A DNA stretch of 64,000 bases from Bradyrhizobium glycinis (GCF_016031655.1 NZ_JACCHQ010000001.1:186001-250000), one strand, 5' to 3'. Positions 1 to 9,366 are shown, counted from the stretch's first letter. Notes: generated from the sequence alone by a model not told the origin. Made by a program: numbers and translations.

Positions 1-427
1 CGGCCCAGGCGCTACGCGCGAGACCAGAGCCGATGGCGATGGCGACGATGTCGGCAACGTTCGCTGCCGGCGTCGGCTGCGCGCCGGTGATTTGGTAGAT
101 GCCGTTGTCCATCACGATCATCGTGAGGTTCTTCGGCTTCAAGCCCGCAATCGTCGAGAGTGCGCCGAGCTGCATCAGGAGCGAGCCGTCGCCTTCCAGC
201 GCGAAGACGCGGCGGTCGGGCTGCGCCAGCGCCACGCCGAGCGCGATGGGGAAGGCGAGCCCCATGCTGCCCAGCATGTAGAAGTTCTGCGGACGGTGGC
301 CGGAGGCCCACAGATCGAAATTGGTGTTGCCGATGCCGCCGATCACGGCTTCCTCGTGCTTCAGCTTCGCGATCAGCCGCGAGGTGATCTCAAACCGGTT
401 CACCACCTTGGTGTTACGCGTGTTCAT
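1..427 (-). CDS. ThDP-dependent decarboxylase, beta subunit (ComE-like), 3' end outside window
   Basis: Partial gene running off the left edge; 142 codons are visible from the ATG at 427. It shows the ThDP pyrophosphate motif GDGSLLMQ (residues 79-86) and the downstream Asn in VMDNGIYQ (about 106-112), the C-terminal half of a split ThDP decarboxylase. This matches the beta subunit of sulfopyruvate or phosphonopyruvate decarboxylases, which convert a 3-sulfo- or 3-phosphono-pyruvate to the aldehyde. The alpha subunit ends 8 bp upstream, so the two are almost certainly co-transcribed. Which substrate is used cannot be told from the sequence. Confidence 0.8.
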   Translation of the reverse strand, partial: MNTRNTKVVNRFEITSRLIAKLKHEEAVIGGIGNTNFDLWASGHRPQNFYMLGSMGLAFPIALGVALAQPDRRVFALEGDGSLLMQLGALSTIAGLKPKNLTMIVMDNGIYQITGAQPTPAANVADIVAIAIGSGLARSAWA

Positions 428-435
428 CGCCGGCC

Positions 436-987
436 TCATTTGTCGAAGACCTTGCCGCCCGTAAGCAGCGGGTTGAGGATCAACGCCACCGGAGCCTGCG
501 TGGTGACGGCCTGCTTGATCGAGCGGTCGGTGATGAATTCGAGCTCGTCGAGCCGGGTGATGGTGTGGTGCTCCAGGGCCAGCGAATCCAGCACCGGTCG
601 CATGGTGCGGCAGACCAGCGACTGGCCGTAATTGAACTCGCCCAGCGTGCCGCGCTCGGACACGAACATGATCAGCGGAATCTGGTAGGGCACTGCGAGC
701 GAGGCCAGCACGTTGGCGAGCGTGGCAAAGCCGGAGGTCTGCATCAGCACCGCGCCGCGCCGGCCGCCCATCCAGGCCCCGGCGACGATGCCGACAGCCT
801 CTTCCTCGCGGGCGGTCGCGAAGGTGGTGAAGTAGGGATCGGCGTGCAGATTCTTGATCAGAGGCGTGAGCACGCGGTCCGGCACGTAAGGAATCAGGCT
901 GATCTCGTTCCGCTTCAGGGTTTGCAGCACGATGCCGTGCCAGCTTCCGTCGCTGCTCCCCTGCGGCTGCTGTTCCGCAATCGCCAT
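436..987 (-). CDS. ThDP-dependent decarboxylase, alpha subunit (ComD-like)
   Basis: 183 residues, the N-terminal (PYR) half of a split ThDP enzyme. The catalytic-type Glu lies in REEEAVGIVAGAWMGG (about residues 60-75), with a conserved VPDRVL segment near residue 35. The start at 987 is chosen because GGGAGAG lies 6-7 bp upstream; the open frame extends further but that part has no family character. Length fits the alpha subunit of sulfopyruvate/phosphonopyruvate decarboxylases. It pairs with the beta subunit 8 bp downstream. A divergently transcribed 2-hydroxyacid dehydrogenase could supply the 2-oxo acid (inference). Confidence 0.82.
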   Translation of the reverse strand: MAIAEQQPQGSSDGSWHGIVLQTLKRNEISLIPYVPDRVLTPLIKNLHADPYFTTFATAREEEAVGIVAGAWMGGRRGAVLMQTSGFATLANVLASLAVPYQIPLIMFVSERGTLGEFNYGQSLVCRTMRPVLDSLALEHHTITRLDELEFITDRSIKQAVTTQAPVALILNPLLTGGKVFDK

Positions 988-1229
988 TGCGCTCTCCCTT
1001 GAGCCGCGCATGCTTCTTGGTTCTGGCCGTCGCGGCGGTCTGCCGAACTTGACGCGGGCAGCGGGATTGTCAACATGTCCGCGCCGGCACCATGATCTGC
1101 GCCAGCAGGCCTGCCGTGGCCGGCACCGCCATGGCATAAGCGGCGATAACCAGAACACGGGAGGGGCACGGACAGGCGCGCATCGCGCTGACCTTGCGGA
1201 TCTCCCGCGAAAGAGCCGGAAGGGTCCTG

Positions 1230-2279
1230 ATGTCCGTCAATAACAAGCGCGTCGTCTACTCCAATTATTTGGCCAATCCGATCTATATCGACATCCTGAA
1301 GGCCCGGCCCGACGTGCGGCTCGATCGCATCGAAAACGCAAGCCCTGAGGATGTCTATGGCCCGCTCCTCGGCGCTGCCCACGTCTACCAGGTCGGCGCC
1401 GCCCGCGATGAGCTCGCCCCGCATTTCCATGTCGATGCCGCCTTCCTGAAGCGCGCGCCGAACCTGCTGCTGGTCTCCAGCAACGGTGCCGGCTTCGACC
1501 CGGTCGACGTCGAGGCCTGCACGGCCGCCGGGGTCGTCGTCGTCAACCAGTCCGGCGGCAATGCCCATTCGGTCGCCGAGCACGCCCTGGCGATGATGCT
1601 GACGCTGTCCAAACGCATCATCCAGTCGGATCGCCGGCTGCGCCGCGAGCGCGATGTCAACCGCAACGATCTCGTCGGCAACGAGGTCGAGGGCAAGACC
1701 GTCGGCATCATCGGCCTCGGCAATGTCGGCCGGCGCATCGCTGCCTTGTGCAAGGGCCTGCTCGGCATGAAGGTGCTGGCCTACGATCCCTATTTGTCGG
1801 CCGAGGTGATGGCCGAGCGGGGCGGGGAGAAGGTCGAGCTCGACGAGCTGTTGCGCCGCGCCGATTTCGTCTCGATCTCCTGCCCGCTCAACAAGGGCAG
1901 CCGCAACTTGATCAGCACGCGCGAATTCGCGCTGATGCAGCCGCATGCCTATTTCATCACCACTGCACGCGGCTTCATTCATGACGAAGATGCGCTGCTG
2001 CAGGCGCTGCGCGACAAGCGCATCGCCGGTGCCGGCCTCGACGTCTGGTCCAAGGAGCCGCCGCCGCCGGAGCATCCGCTGCTCCAGTTCGACAACGTGC
2101 TGGCGAGCCCGCACACGGCAGGCGTCACCATCGAGGCGCGCCAGAACATGGGCCGGATCGCCGCCGAGCAGGTCCTGGATGTGCTCGACGGCAAGCGCCC
2201 GCCGCGCATCATCAATCCCGAAGCCTGGCCGCGCTATGCCGAGCGCTTCAAGCAGGCCTTCGGGGTGACGCCGGGGTAG
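1230..2279 (+). CDS. D-2-hydroxyacid dehydrogenase (NAD-binding)
   Basis: 349 residues. It oxidises a D-2-hydroxyacid to the 2-oxoacid, or the reverse, with NAD(H). Rossmann motif GLGNVGR at 162-168; the family catalytic set is visible as Arg247 (TTARGF), Glu276 (WSKEPPP) and His295 (ASPHTAG). The ATG at 1230 is preceded by GGAAGGG, preferred over an in-frame ATG 36 bp upstream. It is divergent from the ComDE-like pair. Sulfolactate dehydrogenase SlcC belongs to this superfamily, so a sulfolactate-to-sulfoacetaldehyde route is possible, but phosphoglycerate- or hydroxypyruvate-type activities are equally compatible with the sequence. Confidence 0.85.
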   Translation: MSVNNKRVVYSNYLANPIYIDILKARPDVRLDRIENASPEDVYGPLLGAAHVYQVGAARDELAPHFHVDAAFLKRAPNLLLVSSNGAGFDPVDVEACTAAGVVVVNQSGGNAHSVAEHALAMMLTLSKRIIQSDRRLRRERDVNRNDLVGNEVEGKTVGIIGLGNVGRRIAALCKGLLGMKVLAYDPYLSAEVMAERGGEKVELDELLRRADFVSISCPLNKGSRNLISTREFALMQPHAYFITTARGFIHDEDALLQALRDKRIAGAGLDVWSKEPPPPEHPLLQFDNVLASPHTAGVTIEARQNMGRIAAEQVLDVLDGKRPPRIINPEAWPRYAERFKQAFGVTPG

Positions 2280-2403
2280 GGCGCACCAAGCGCTCTGGAT
2301 GACGGCCGGGGAACCGAGCCCCGGCCTTGATCCGCGTCAAAATCTCCTTTCCCCGTCCGGCCTAAATGGGACTAAAGTGCCGGCGGGCAGGCAGGGAGGT
2401 CCC

Positions 2404-2616
2404 ATGTCAACTTATGTCGTCAGGTTCATGAAGGACGTGCTCGGCGAATACGGCCGGCAGTGCGAGGTCTGCCAGGGCACGCTCGAGATCGACGCCGCCG
2501 ACGAGGACGAGGCCAGGGAACGTGCGAAAGCGAGGTTCTGCAAGGACCAGGCGTTGCATCACTGGTCACTGCATGCCGACCGCATCCATGTCAGACCGGC
2601 CGACTTCCCGTCCTAG
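2404..2616 (+). CDS. Small conserved-looking hypothetical protein
   Basis: 70 residues starting at the ATG at 2404, preceded by GGGAGG 4-5 bp away. There is a CEVCQGT pair of cysteines near residues 20-23 and an acidic stretch (DAADEDEARERAKARF). No signal peptide or membrane segment. I do not recognise the family. The strong ribosome site and alphaproteobacterial codon use favour a real gene. It is convergent with the GNAT gene, with only 3 bp between the stop codons. Confidence 0.6.
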   Translation: MSTYVVRFMKDVLGEYGRQCEVCQGTLEIDAADEDEARERAKARFCKDQALHHWSLHADRIHVRPADFPS

Positions 2617-2619
2617 GGC

Positions 2620-3195
2620 CTAACGCCCGGGTGCCGTGACGGGCGGGGGCGTCGTCGTCCCCGCGCCGAGCGAGCGTTGCACCATGACAGTGTCGGACCA
2701 GCGGCCGTGGCGATAGGCAACGCCGCTGAGCAGGCCGGCGCGTGCGAAGCCGAACCGCTCGTGCAGCGCCAGCGAGGGCGTGTTATCTGCATCGATGTAG
2801 CCGATCATCTTGCGGAAGCCGGCCGCCGCGCAGGCGTCGATCAATTCCTGCAGCAACATCCGTCCGACCCCGCGGCCGAGATGGGCGTGGTGGACATAGA
2901 TCGAGTGCTTGGCCGTGTAGCGATAGGCCGGCCGCTTGCGGAACAGCACGGCATAGGCATAGCCGACGACCTCGCCGCGCCAGGTCGCGACCAGGTGCGG
3001 CAGGCGGGTCTGCTTCAGGTTCTTGCGACGGTCGCGCAGATCGTCCGGCTCCGGCGCACCGGTTCCCTCGATATCGCGCGGCACGCCGTTGCGGACGTGA
3101 TGGCGGTAGATCGCCAGCATCGCCTCGACGTCGCTCTCGCGTGACGGTCGAACCAGGACGGGTTCATCACTCGCGCACGCAGCTGCTTCGTTCAT
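2620..3195 (-). CDS. GNAT-family N-acetyltransferase
   Basis: 191 residues from the ATG at 3195 (a GTG at 3201 is an alternative). The acetyl-CoA binding loop reads LGRGVGR at about 106-112, followed by the typical helix RMLLQELIDACAAAGF and the C-terminal NTPSLALHERFGF motif. The overall pattern resembles phosphinothricin/methionine-sulfoximine acetyltransferases. It starts 6 bp after the stop of the amino-acid decarboxylase, so it is likely translated from the same mRNA. Acetylation of the amine made by that enzyme is a reasonable guess, but the closest-looking family acts on amino-acid analogues. Confidence 0.85.
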   Translation of the reverse strand: MNEAAACASDEPVLVRPSRESDVEAMLAIYRHHVRNGVPRDIEGTGAPEPDDLRDRRKNLKQTRLPHLVATWRGEVVGYAYAVLFRKRPAYRYTAKHSIYVHHAHLGRGVGRMLLQELIDACAAAGFRKMIGYIDADNTPSLALHERFGFARAGLLSGVAYRHGRWSDTVMVQRSLGAGTTTPPPVTAPGR

Positions 3196-3201
3196 CGGCA
3201 C

Positions 3202-5559
3202 CTACTCGGTCACGACATAAGTGTAGAGCCCGATGCGGCCATTCGCATCGACCTCTTTGTAGACGCCCTGTATCTCGACGTCGAAGCCCGGAAATGTGTT
3301 GAAGCAGGTCTCGAACATCTTGAGATAATCGATCATGGGCCTGGCCCGTTCCGTCAGCCGCTCGCCGGGCACGATGGTGGCGATGCCGGGTGGATAGACC
3401 ACGAATGGCGTGGTCGCGATGCGGCCGGCGATCGCCTCGATCGGGAGGTAGTCGACGTCGTTCTTGAACAGATGGCGCGCGGCATCGCGGGGTGACATCG
3501 CGATCTCGGGCATGTGCTCGGGCATGAACTGCCGCGCCTGGAGCGCGCTGACATCGGCGGCGCGGAAGAAGCGGTGCATCTCGCCGCAGAGGTCGCGCAG
3601 CCGCGCACCGGCGTAGCGCGCCTGCCGCCGCTGATAGAATTCGGGGATCACGTCGGCCAGCAGCGCATTCTCGTCGTGCAGCCTCTTGAACGCGACGAGG
3701 CCGGAGATCAGCGTGCCCGCCTTGCTCGCCTCGACGCCGGGCGTGAGCAGGAAGAGCAGGGAGTTGAGGTCGTTCTTCTCGGGGACGATGCGGTTCTCGC
3801 GCAGATATTGCGCGACGACCGGCGCGGGAATGCCGTGCTCGGCATAGGCCCCGGTCGCACGATCGAACCCGGGCGTGAGCAGCGTCAGCTTGTTCGGATC
3901 GGTCATGGCAAAGCCTTCCGCGAGATCGGGAAAGCCGTGCCAGTTGGTATCCGGGGAGAGCTGCCACAGCGCGGAGTTGGTGGCGAGCTCGTCGGTCGAG
4001 AGAGTCTCCCAGGCGACATTGTGCGCCGCGCCGGGGCGGCTGACATCGGCAATGGCGACGCGATCGGGAACGAACGGCTCGAAGAACCAGCGGCGATCCG
4101 GATTCTGCTCGTTCTCCTCGAACTCCCGGCGCATCGCGCGGATCTTCTTGCGCAGCTCGATGCCGAGCCGGATCGTGTCGTCCCACAGCACTTCGCCGGA
4201 CCGGCCCTTCATCATCTGCGCGCCGACGTCGAGCGAGGCGAACAGCGGGTAGAACGGCGAGGTCGACGCGTGCTGCATGAAGCTCTCGTTAAAGCGGCGG
4301 TGCTCGACGCGGCGCTTCTGGCCGCGGATGTGGCGATCCTTGATGTGGATCTGCGAGGCCTGCGAAAAGCTTGCCAGCTGCTTGTGGGTCGACTGCGTCG
4401 CGATGATGCCGGGGGCATCGGACGGAAGATTTGCCAGCCCCATGGCGAAGCGGCCGGCATAAAGGGGGTGGAATTTCATGAAGCCGGCCCAGGCCTCGTC
4501 GAACAGGATGTAGTCGCAGAGATGGCCGATGCGTTTGATGATCATCTCGGCGCTGTGGATAGAGCCGTCATAGGTGCACTGCTCGACCACGGCGACGCGG
4601 AACGGCCGCTCCTTGCGCCAGGCGTCGCGATCGTTCACCAGAGGATGGTTGCGGATCGCCTCGCGCAGGGCCTTCTCGTCGAGCCTGTCCCAGCGCATCG
4701 GGCCGATCAGCCCCCAGGCGTTGCGAACGGTCGGCACATAGACCGGGATGCCACCATTGATCATCAGCGCGCCGTGATGGGCGGCCTTGTGGTTATTGCG
4801 GTCGAACAGCACGAGATCGCCGTCAGTGACGAGGGCACCCAGCGCGACCTTGTTCGAGGTCGAGGTGCCGTTGAGCACGAAATAGGTCTTTTCCGCGCCG
4901 AAGATCGCCGCCGCTTCCTTCTGCGCCTTCAGCGCCGGGCCCTCATGGGTGAGGAGGTCGCCGAGGTCGAGCACGGAATTGTCGAGGTCGTCGCGGAACA
5001 CGGACTCGCCGAGATGCTCGACGAACACGCGCCCGATCGGGCTGCGATTGTAGAACACGCCGCCATTGTGCCCTGGGCAGGTCCATAACTGGTTGCCTTC
5101 CTCGGCATAGTCGACCAGCGCGCCGAAGAACGGCGTCTTCAGCGTCTCGGCATATTGCTTCAGACGGCTGATCAGGTTCTTGGCGATGAAGGGCGGCGTC
5201 TCCTCGGACAGGAAGACATAGCCGTCGATGAAATCGAGCACTTCGACCGGTAGGTCCTCGAACCGCTTGCGCCGGATCAGCAGGATGATCGGGAAGTCGA
5301 GGCCGCGCCGGCGCATCAGATTGATCAGCGCCGAGGTCTTGCCTTCCAGGCCCTTCTTGCCCCAGTCCACCACCATGCAGCCGATCGCGGCGTCGGTCTG
5401 CACTGCCATCTCGGCATCCTCCAGCTTGCGGGCCCGGACCACCTCGAAGCCGGAGCGCTGGATCTCCTCGATGATCTGGTTGAAGCGGACGCCTTCGAGA
5501 TCGTCGGCGTCGAACACAGGTGCGGCGAACAGGAAGTTGAAGCGCTTGAAATAGTCCAT
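3202..5559 (-). CDS. Orn/Lys/Arg decarboxylase (PLP, fold type I)
   Basis: 785 residues, the size of full-length bacterial basic amino-acid decarboxylases. An N-terminal response-regulator-like wing domain (about 1-140) precedes the PLP domain. Lys393 in STHKQLASF is the Schiff-base lysine; Asp354 in LFDEAWAGF pairs with the pyridine nitrogen. It releases CO2 from arginine, lysine or ornithine to form a polyamine or its precursor in the cytoplasm. The ATG at 5559 is chosen because the wing domain begins there; GGGAC precedes it. A GNAT gene follows at once. Substrate choice is not readable from the motifs. Confidence 0.9.
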   Translation of the reverse strand: MDYFKRFNFLFAAPVFDADDLEGVRFNQIIEEIQRSGFEVVRARKLEDAEMAVQTDAAIGCMVVDWGKKGLEGKTSALINLMRRRGLDFPIILLIRRKRFEDLPVEVLDFIDGYVFLSEETPPFIAKNLISRLKQYAETLKTPFFGALVDYAEEGNQLWTCPGHNGGVFYNRSPIGRVFVEHLGESVFRDDLDNSVLDLGDLLTHEGPALKAQKEAAAIFGAEKTYFVLNGTSTSNKVALGALVTDGDLVLFDRNNHKAAHHGALMINGGIPVYVPTVRNAWGLIGPMRWDRLDEKALREAIRNHPLVNDRDAWRKERPFRVAVVEQCTYDGSIHSAEMIIKRIGHLCDYILFDEAWAGFMKFHPLYAGRFAMGLANLPSDAPGIIATQSTHKQLASFSQASQIHIKDRHIRGQKRRVEHRRFNESFMQHASTSPFYPLFASLDVGAQMMKGRSGEVLWDDTIRLGIELRKKIRAMRREFEENEQNPDRRWFFEPFVPDRVAIADVSRPGAAHNVAWETLSTDELATNSALWQLSPDTNWHGFPDLAEGFAMTDPNKLTLLTPGFDRATGAYAEHGIPAPVVAQYLRENRIVPEKNDLNSLLFLLTPGVEASKAGTLISGLVAFKRLHDENALLADVIPEFYQRRQARYAGARLRDLCGEMHRFFRAADVSALQARQFMPEHMPEIAMSPRDAARHLFKNDVDYLPIEAIAGRIATTPFVVYPPGIATIVPGERLTERARPMIDYLKMFETCFNTFPGFDVEIQGVYKEVDANGRIGLYTYVVTE

Positions 5560-5655
5560 GGCGGGTCCCGAATGTGCAGGAAGATACAGCTCTCTGCACA
5601 TTCGATGACATCTGGATGACATGCCCGAGTGCTGCGGCAACGTTAGCCTGCCGCT

Positions 5656-7860
5656 TCACTCCAGTAGCTTGTCCAGCGTGATCGGGAAGCGCCGGATGCG
5701 CTTGCCGGTGGCATGATAGACGGCGTTCGCAATCGCGGCCGGCACGCCGACGATGCCGATTTCGCCGAGCCCCTTGATGCCCAACCGGTTGATGCGGTCG
5801 TCGGGCTCGTCGACGAAAATGACGTCAATGTCGTGGACGTCGGCGTTCACGGGAATGTGGTATTCGGCAATGTTCGCGTTCATGATGCGGCCGAAGCGGT
5901 GATCCATCACCGTCTCCTCGTGCAGCGCCATTCCAATTCCCCAGACCACCCCGCCCATGATCTGGCTGCGGCCGGTCTTGGTGTTCAGGATGCGCCCGGC
6001 CGCGACCGCATTCACGATCCGGGTGACGCGGATAATTCCCAGCTCCTCGTCGATCTTCACCTCTGCGAATACCGCCGAGTGTGTGTTTCGGGCATGCGAT
6101 TTATCTTCCGCGAATTGGTTGAGCTTCTCCTTTTCGATCCGCTCGAGCTTGCTGTGGCGCATAACATCCGCAATCGAGACGGCAGCCCCGCGCCCCTCGC
6201 TGCTGGCGATCATGCCGTCAGTCAGGGTGGCGTTGGCGGCGTCGAGGTCAGCGAGCGGTGAGCCAGACATGGCCTTGGCGAGACGTGCGAGCTCCCGGCG
6301 AATCTCTTCGGCCGCTCCCAAGACCGCATGCGCGCTTGATGCCGCCATCCAGGAGCCGCCCTCGACGGGGGCTTGCGGCAGGGTCGAATCGGCGAGCCGG
6401 ACGCTGATATTCTCGATCGGCAGCCCGAGGGCATCGGCCGCGACCTGCGCCACGATGGTATACGTGCCGGTGCCGATATCGGACGCTGCGCAGGAGACCT
6501 CGGCGTGGCCGTTGGCCGTCAGCACGATGCGGACGGCGACCGGCATCTGCAGCGCCTCCCATACCCCAGTCGCCATACCCCAGCCGACCAGTTCCTTGCC
6601 ATCGCGCATGGAGCGCGGTGCCGGATTGCGCCGGCTCCAGCCAAACGCTTCGGCGCCGCGGGCGTAGCATTCGCGCAGCTGCTTGCTGGTGTAAGGCAGG
6701 TCTTCGCTCTGGTCGCGATCCGAGTAGCACCTCAGCCGCAGCTCGACCGGATCGAGCTTCAGCGCGACCGCCAATTCGTCCATGGCGCATTCGAGCGCGC
6801 AGACACCCGTTGCCGCACCCGGCGCGCGCATGTCGCAGGGTGTCGAGACGTCGAGGTCGACCAGCTTGTGCGAAAAGTTGCTGTTGGGACTCTTGTAAAG
6901 CTGCTCGGCCCAGCCGGTATCGTTGCGTGAAAAATCCTCATAACGTGAGGTCACGGCAATGGCTTCGTGCTTGATCGCATCGAGGGTGCCGTCCGGCTTT
7001 GCGCCGAGCGCAACGCGCTCGATGGTCATGGGACGATAGCCCAGGCCATACATCTGCTGCCGGGTCAGCACGACGCGGACGGACCGCTTCAGGGCGAGCG
7101 CGGCAAGGGTTGCCAGCACCACCTGGTGCTGCGGCCGCAGGCCCGAACCGAAGGCACCGCCGACATAGGGCGAGATCACGCGGATGTCGTCCGGCTTCTT
7201 GCCGAAAACGCTGCAGAGAAACTTCTGGACGTTCTGGACACCTTGCGTCTTGTCGTAGACCGTGAGCCCACCGCTGCCGTCCCAGACCGCCGTCGTCGCG
7301 AAGAGCTCCATCGGATTGTGGTGCTCGCTCGGAAGGACGTAATCCGCCTCATGGCGCACGGCCGCCCGCGTCAGGGCTGCTGCGGCATCACCACGCGGCT
7401 TGTGCGGCTGATCCACTTTTTCGGCCTTGTCGCGTTCGGATTCGAGATCGGTCGCAAACGCCTCCTGCTCATATTCGACGCGAACGCGAGTTGCGGCGAA
7501 CTTGGCGGTCTCCCAGTCCTCCGCGACGACGAGTGCGATCGGCTGGCCGTTGAACTTGATCCTGTCGTCATAGAGCGGACGGAAGGGCGAGCCCTTCTCA
7601 GGCGCCACCTCATCCTTCCAGGCTTCGTCCTTGTCGGCGAGGGGCGGCCGACGGGCATGGGTAAGCACGTCGACCACGCCCTTCACCTTCAGCGCCTCGC
7701 TGGTGTCGAGACGAGCGATGCGACCGCGCGCGATGGTGGCCTCGACGACGAAGCCGTGAAGAAGACCGTCTGCCGCGAATTCGCCGGCATATTTGGCGGC
7801 CCCGGTGACCTTGGCGCGGCCGTCGACGCGCGACGTTGATGTTCCGACATAGGCGTTCAT
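5656..7860 (-). CDS. Aldehyde oxidoreductase, molybdenum cofactor-binding subunit (PaoC-like)
   Basis: 734 residues, xanthine dehydrogenase-family large subunit. The start MNAYVGTSTSRVDG and length match PaoC/YagR rather than the ~770-790-residue CoxL type. The Mo-site glutamate is visible in KGLGEIGIVG (Glu700). It hydroxylates aldehydes to acids using the molybdenum cofactor. It is the last gene of a three-gene operon: the FAD subunit ends 7 bp upstream and its terminal bases supply GAGGG as ribosome site. No signal peptide, so cytoplasmic. Xanthine or other N-heterocycles remain possible substrates. Confidence 0.88.
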   Translation of the reverse strand: MNAYVGTSTSRVDGRAKVTGAAKYAGEFAADGLLHGFVVEATIARGRIARLDTSEALKVKGVVDVLTHARRPPLADKDEAWKDEVAPEKGSPFRPLYDDRIKFNGQPIALVVAEDWETAKFAATRVRVEYEQEAFATDLESERDKAEKVDQPHKPRGDAAAALTRAAVRHEADYVLPSEHHNPMELFATTAVWDGSGGLTVYDKTQGVQNVQKFLCSVFGKKPDDIRVISPYVGGAFGSGLRPQHQVVLATLAALALKRSVRVVLTRQQMYGLGYRPMTIERVALGAKPDGTLDAIKHEAIAVTSRYEDFSRNDTGWAEQLYKSPNSNFSHKLVDLDVSTPCDMRAPGAATGVCALECAMDELAVALKLDPVELRLRCYSDRDQSEDLPYTSKQLRECYARGAEAFGWSRRNPAPRSMRDGKELVGWGMATGVWEALQMPVAVRIVLTANGHAEVSCAASDIGTGTYTIVAQVAADALGLPIENISVRLADSTLPQAPVEGGSWMAASSAHAVLGAAEEIRRELARLAKAMSGSPLADLDAANATLTDGMIASSEGRGAAVSIADVMRHSKLERIEKEKLNQFAEDKSHARNTHSAVFAEVKIDEELGIIRVTRIVNAVAAGRILNTKTGRSQIMGGVVWGIGMALHEETVMDHRFGRIMNANIAEYHIPVNADVHDIDVIFVDEPDDRINRLGIKGLGEIGIVGVPAAIANAVYHATGKRIRRFPITLDKLLE

Positions 7861-7867
7861 CGGGCCC

Positions 7868-8884
7868 TCATGCGATCTTCTTGTGAGCTTGTGATTGCGG
7901 CGTAGCGCTTGCGGCCTGCATCAGCGTCCGCACGATGGCTCGGCGCGCCAGATCGATTTTGAACCCATTATGGGAGCGTGCCGTCGCTCCCTGCAGCAGC
8001 AGGTCGGCGGCCCGCCCGAAATGATCCGGTGTTGCCGCCTGACCGCGCAATGCGGCTTCGGCCTCGAGGCTTCGCCAGGGCTTGTGAGCTACGCCGCCGA
8101 GCGCAAGGCGCGCTTCGCCGATCGCGTTGCCCTCCAGTTCGAGCGCGGCTGCGACCGAGACCAGAGCAAAGGCGTAGGAGAGCCGGTCGCGGATCTTCAG
8201 ATAACTGTAGTTCCGGGCAAAGCCGTGCGGCGGCAGCTCGATGGCGGTAATGATCTCGCCGCTGCCGAGATTGGTATCGAGATGGGGTTTGTCCTCGGGA
8301 AGCCGATGGAAATCCGTCAGCGCGATGGTGCGCTGCCCCGAGGGGCGCGCGATATGCACGAGCGCGCCGAGCGCGGCCAGCGCCACGCTCATGTCGGATG
8401 GATTGGTCGCGATGCAGGATGTGCTGGTGCCGAGGATCGCGTGGTTGCGGTTGAGGCCATCCATTGCCGAGCAGCCCGCGCCGGGGCTTCGCTTGTTGCA
8501 GGGTGTCGTGGTGTCATAAAAGTAAGGGCAGCGCGTTCGTTGCATCAGATTGCCACCGACCGAGGCCATGTTGCGCAATTGCGCGGAGGCGCCGGCCAGG
8601 ATGGCACTGGCAAGCAGGGGATAGCGCTGCTCGATCAACGGGTGGTAGGCGAGGTCCGAATTCGGCACCAAGGCGCCGATGCGCAGACCGCCGTCCGCCG
8701 TCTCCTCGATGTCGCGGAGCGGCAGACGGGAGATGTCGATCAGGCGCGAGGGCCGTTCGACATTCTCCTTCATCAGATCGATCAAGTTAGTGCCGCCGGC
8801 AATCAGCTTCGCGCCGGGATCGGCGGCGAGAAGGCGGATGGCGTCGGCAACGTCGCTCGCGCGGGAATATTGGAAGTTGTTCAT
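7868..8884 (-). CDS. Aldehyde oxidoreductase, FAD subunit with extra Fe-S insertion (PaoB-like)
   Basis: 338 residues. FAD-binding loop IAGGTNLIDLMK at 28-39 and the second loop SVGGNLMQRTRCPYF. Four cysteines (Cys119, 129, 138, 157) lie in an insertion with the CNKRSPGAGC pattern, the place where E. coli PaoB carries an additional [4Fe-4S] cluster. This separates it from ordinary XdhB/CoxM subunits. It passes electrons from the Mo subunit and the 2Fe-2S subunit to its acceptor. Its start overlaps the stop of the small subunit by 4 bp (ATGA), indicating translational coupling. Confidence 0.9.
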   Translation of the reverse strand: MNNFQYSRASDVADAIRLLAADPGAKLIAGGTNLIDLMKENVERPSRLIDISRLPLRDIEETADGGLRIGALVPNSDLAYHPLIEQRYPLLASAILAGASAQLRNMASVGGNLMQRTRCPYFYDTTTPCNKRSPGAGCSAMDGLNRNHAILGTSTSCIATNPSDMSVALAALGALVHIARPSGQRTIALTDFHRLPEDKPHLDTNLGSGEIITAIELPPHGFARNYSYLKIRDRLSYAFALVSVAAALELEGNAIGEARLALGGVAHKPWRSLEAEAALRGQAATPDHFGRAADLLLQGATARSHNGFKIDLARRAIVRTLMQAASATPQSQAHKKIA

Positions 8885-9366
8885 GACCGGCTCATTGCCT
8901 GCTCGATCGCAGCCACGATGTTGGGGTAGGCACCGCAGCGACAGAGGTTTCCGCTCATCAGCTCCCGGATCTCATCCGCACCGCGCGCACGGCCTTCGGC
9001 CAACAGGCCCGCGGCAGAGCAAATCTGTCCCGGGGTGCAATAACCGCACTGAAAGGCATCGTGATCGATGAAGGCCTGCTGCAGGGGATGCAACGTGCCG
9101 TCCTTTGCCAAGCCTTCGATCGTCGTGATCTCGGCGCCATCCTTCATGACGGCGAGGGTCAGGCAGGAATTGACCCGTCTTCCGTCGATCAGCACGGTAC
9201 AGGCACCGCATTGGCCGTGATCGCAGCCTTTCTTGGTGCCGGTCAGCTCCAGACGGTCACGTAGCGCGTCCAGAAGCGTAGTCCACGGCACGACTTCGAG
9301 CGCGCGCCTTTCGCCATTGACGACGAGGTTGATCGGAATGCGTTCGGGGATCGTAAGGTCGGCCAT
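8881..9366 (-). CDS. Aldehyde oxidoreductase, [2Fe-2S] subunit (PaoA-like, no Tat signal)
   Basis: 161 residues with two [2Fe-2S] sets: Cys48, 53, 56 and 68 (plant-type) and Cys107, 110, 142 and 144 (CGYC and CRC, the cluster near the molybdopterin). First gene of the operon. E. coli PaoA has a twin-arginine leader that takes the complex to the periplasm. Here the protein starts MADLTIPERIPINL, directly before the ferredoxin fold, so the complex should stay in the cytoplasm. No PaoD/XdhC-type maturation factor is seen nearby. Confidence 0.9.
   Translation of the reverse strand: MADLTIPERIPINLVVNGERRALEVVPWTTLLDALRDRLELTGTKKGCDHGQCGACTVLIDGRRVNSCLTLAVMKDGAEITTIEGLAKDGTLHPLQQAFIDHDAFQCGYCTPGQICSAAGLLAEGRARGADEIRELMSGNLCRCGAYPNIVAAIEQAMSRS

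Noticed and set aside
3514..5088. 524-codon plus-strand frame opposite the decarboxylase
   Set aside because: Shadow of the PLP enzyme; no recognisable domain.
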